In this document: in pieces, positions 61,374 to 61,807 of the stretch | How positions within the stretch are numbered: position 1 is the stretch's first letter | Layout: every line of letters starts with the position of its first letter | Assembly (NCBI GenBank): GCA_944321865.1 | Contig: CALUMZ010000008.1 | Coordinates: 1-61,807 of the forward strand | Source: an uncultured Muribaculaceae bacterium | Lineage (GTDB): Bacteria > Bacteroidota > Bacteroidia > Bacteroidales > Muribaculaceae | Length of the DNA: 61,807 nt | Reading direction: 5' to 3' | Notes under the pieces: model-generated | Databases searched by the model: none | Told to the model about the DNA's origin: nothing | The model's input: only the letters and a program-made list of their open reading frames with translations | Translations under genes and position numbers: made by a program

Positions 61374-61807
61374 AACAAGTGCGGCAAATCTTGCTTACAA
61401 TTTATAACTGAATATGCGTGGTTAGTTGCCTCGGAGAGGCAATACTTTGCTTAACCGCAGCGTGGAGTGAGCGTAGCGAACGTAACCTGCGGTACCCGGT
61501 TCACCCTTGAAATACGGCTTCGGAGATGCCGAACTAATGCAACAGTTTAAGTTCGGCATCTCCGAAGCCGCTTAGTGTACATATCTGTCTTTCCGCAGGT
61601 TACGTTCGCTGCGCTCACTCCACGCTGCGGTTAAGCTGAGTGCAGCCTCTCCGAGGCTGTCCTTGTGGCACACAAAAGGATTTTACTGCACACCCGACTT
61701 CCTTTTGCAGCCATTACCCTGTGCTTGCACAATATATAAAATGTAAGGGGAAGTTACTGTAAATTATAATTCGTAAGTAACGTTGCCTCATTTATTAATT
61801 TTGATAC
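61358..61807 (+). repeat. Family A hairpin element, copy 5 (runs off the window end)
   Basis: The best preserved copy. It starts with GAGGGTGTATCAAAAT and the window ends in AATTTTGATAC, the start of the inverted end. Between them three nested inverted pairs: CCTCGGAGAGGC pair; 61451-61492 with 61592-61635 (about 42 bp, few mismatches); inner core 61515-61570. About 450 bp, no open frame. A non-autonomous mobile element is the simplest reading. Confidence 0.75.

Overview
This window looks like a chromosome segment from a member of the order Bacteroidales, possibly a Muribaculaceae- or Porphyromonadaceae-like gut or oral bacterium. The evidence is the repeated Bacteroidetes-type promoter (-33 TTG/TTTG, 19-20 nt, -7 TAnnTTTG), the tmRNA tag GENNYALAA, a capsule locus of the Bacteroides/Parabacteroides type (UpxY-like antiterminator plus adjacent tyrosine recombinase and invertible promoter), and glycine-lipid acyltransferases of the GlsA/GlsB type. 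All assignments rest on reading the sequence and recalling families. No database search was run.

Layout. (1) 1-2.5 kb: end of an unknown gene, then trmD, adk and hpt on the minus strand. (2) 2.77-25 kb: one large minus-strand capsular/exopolysaccharide operon, read from the right. It runs upxY-like antiterminator, a small unknown gene, wza-like, wzc-like BY-kinase, cpsB-like PHP phosphatase, acyltransferase, Wzx flippase, pyruvyltransferases, many glycosyltransferases, Wzy-like polymerase and acetyltransferases. Many junctions are 4-nt ATGA overlaps. Just upstream (25198-25422) two perfect 26-bp inverted repeats enclose a segment whose -7 box currently points into the operon, and a tyrosine recombinase gene lies next to it: a phase-variable ON/OFF switch. 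(3) 26.6-30.5 kb: a Crp/Fnr regulator, a DUF4924-like gene, rfbD and prfC on the minus strand. (4) 30.9-37.4 kb: dnaK; a NrtR-type Nudix regulator with an ADP-ribosylglycohydrolase; a truncated exonuclease; a RelB/PIN toxin-antitoxin pair; a two-gene LysO-type exporter behind a long structured leader. (5) 37.9-45.8 kb: a TPR sensor kinase, glsA-glsB, wzi-like, a lipoprotein, aqpZ. (6) 46-50 kb: a candidate rod-shaped ncRNA, then a four-gene secreted caspase operon. (7) 50.2-60.6 kb: a uracil-DNA glycosylase-like gene, tmRNA, higBA, an aminotransferase, a DUF3298-like lipoprotein, an alpha/beta hydrolase with a CMD-cupin protein and a metallo-beta-lactamase-fold protein, a GYF-domain membrane protein and a C1 aminopeptidase.

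The intergenic spaces are rich in dispersed repeats of at least three unrelated families: (A) large nested hairpins associated with GAGGGTGTATCAAAAT ends, (B) ACCCAAAACGGTCATTAGA palindromes placed beside genes, (C) 76-80-bp units that end in a ready-made -7 promoter box. No transposase gene is present.

The observations I rate highest are the invertible capsule promoter, the secreted caspase operon, the rod-like RNA in front of it, and the hairpin repeat family.
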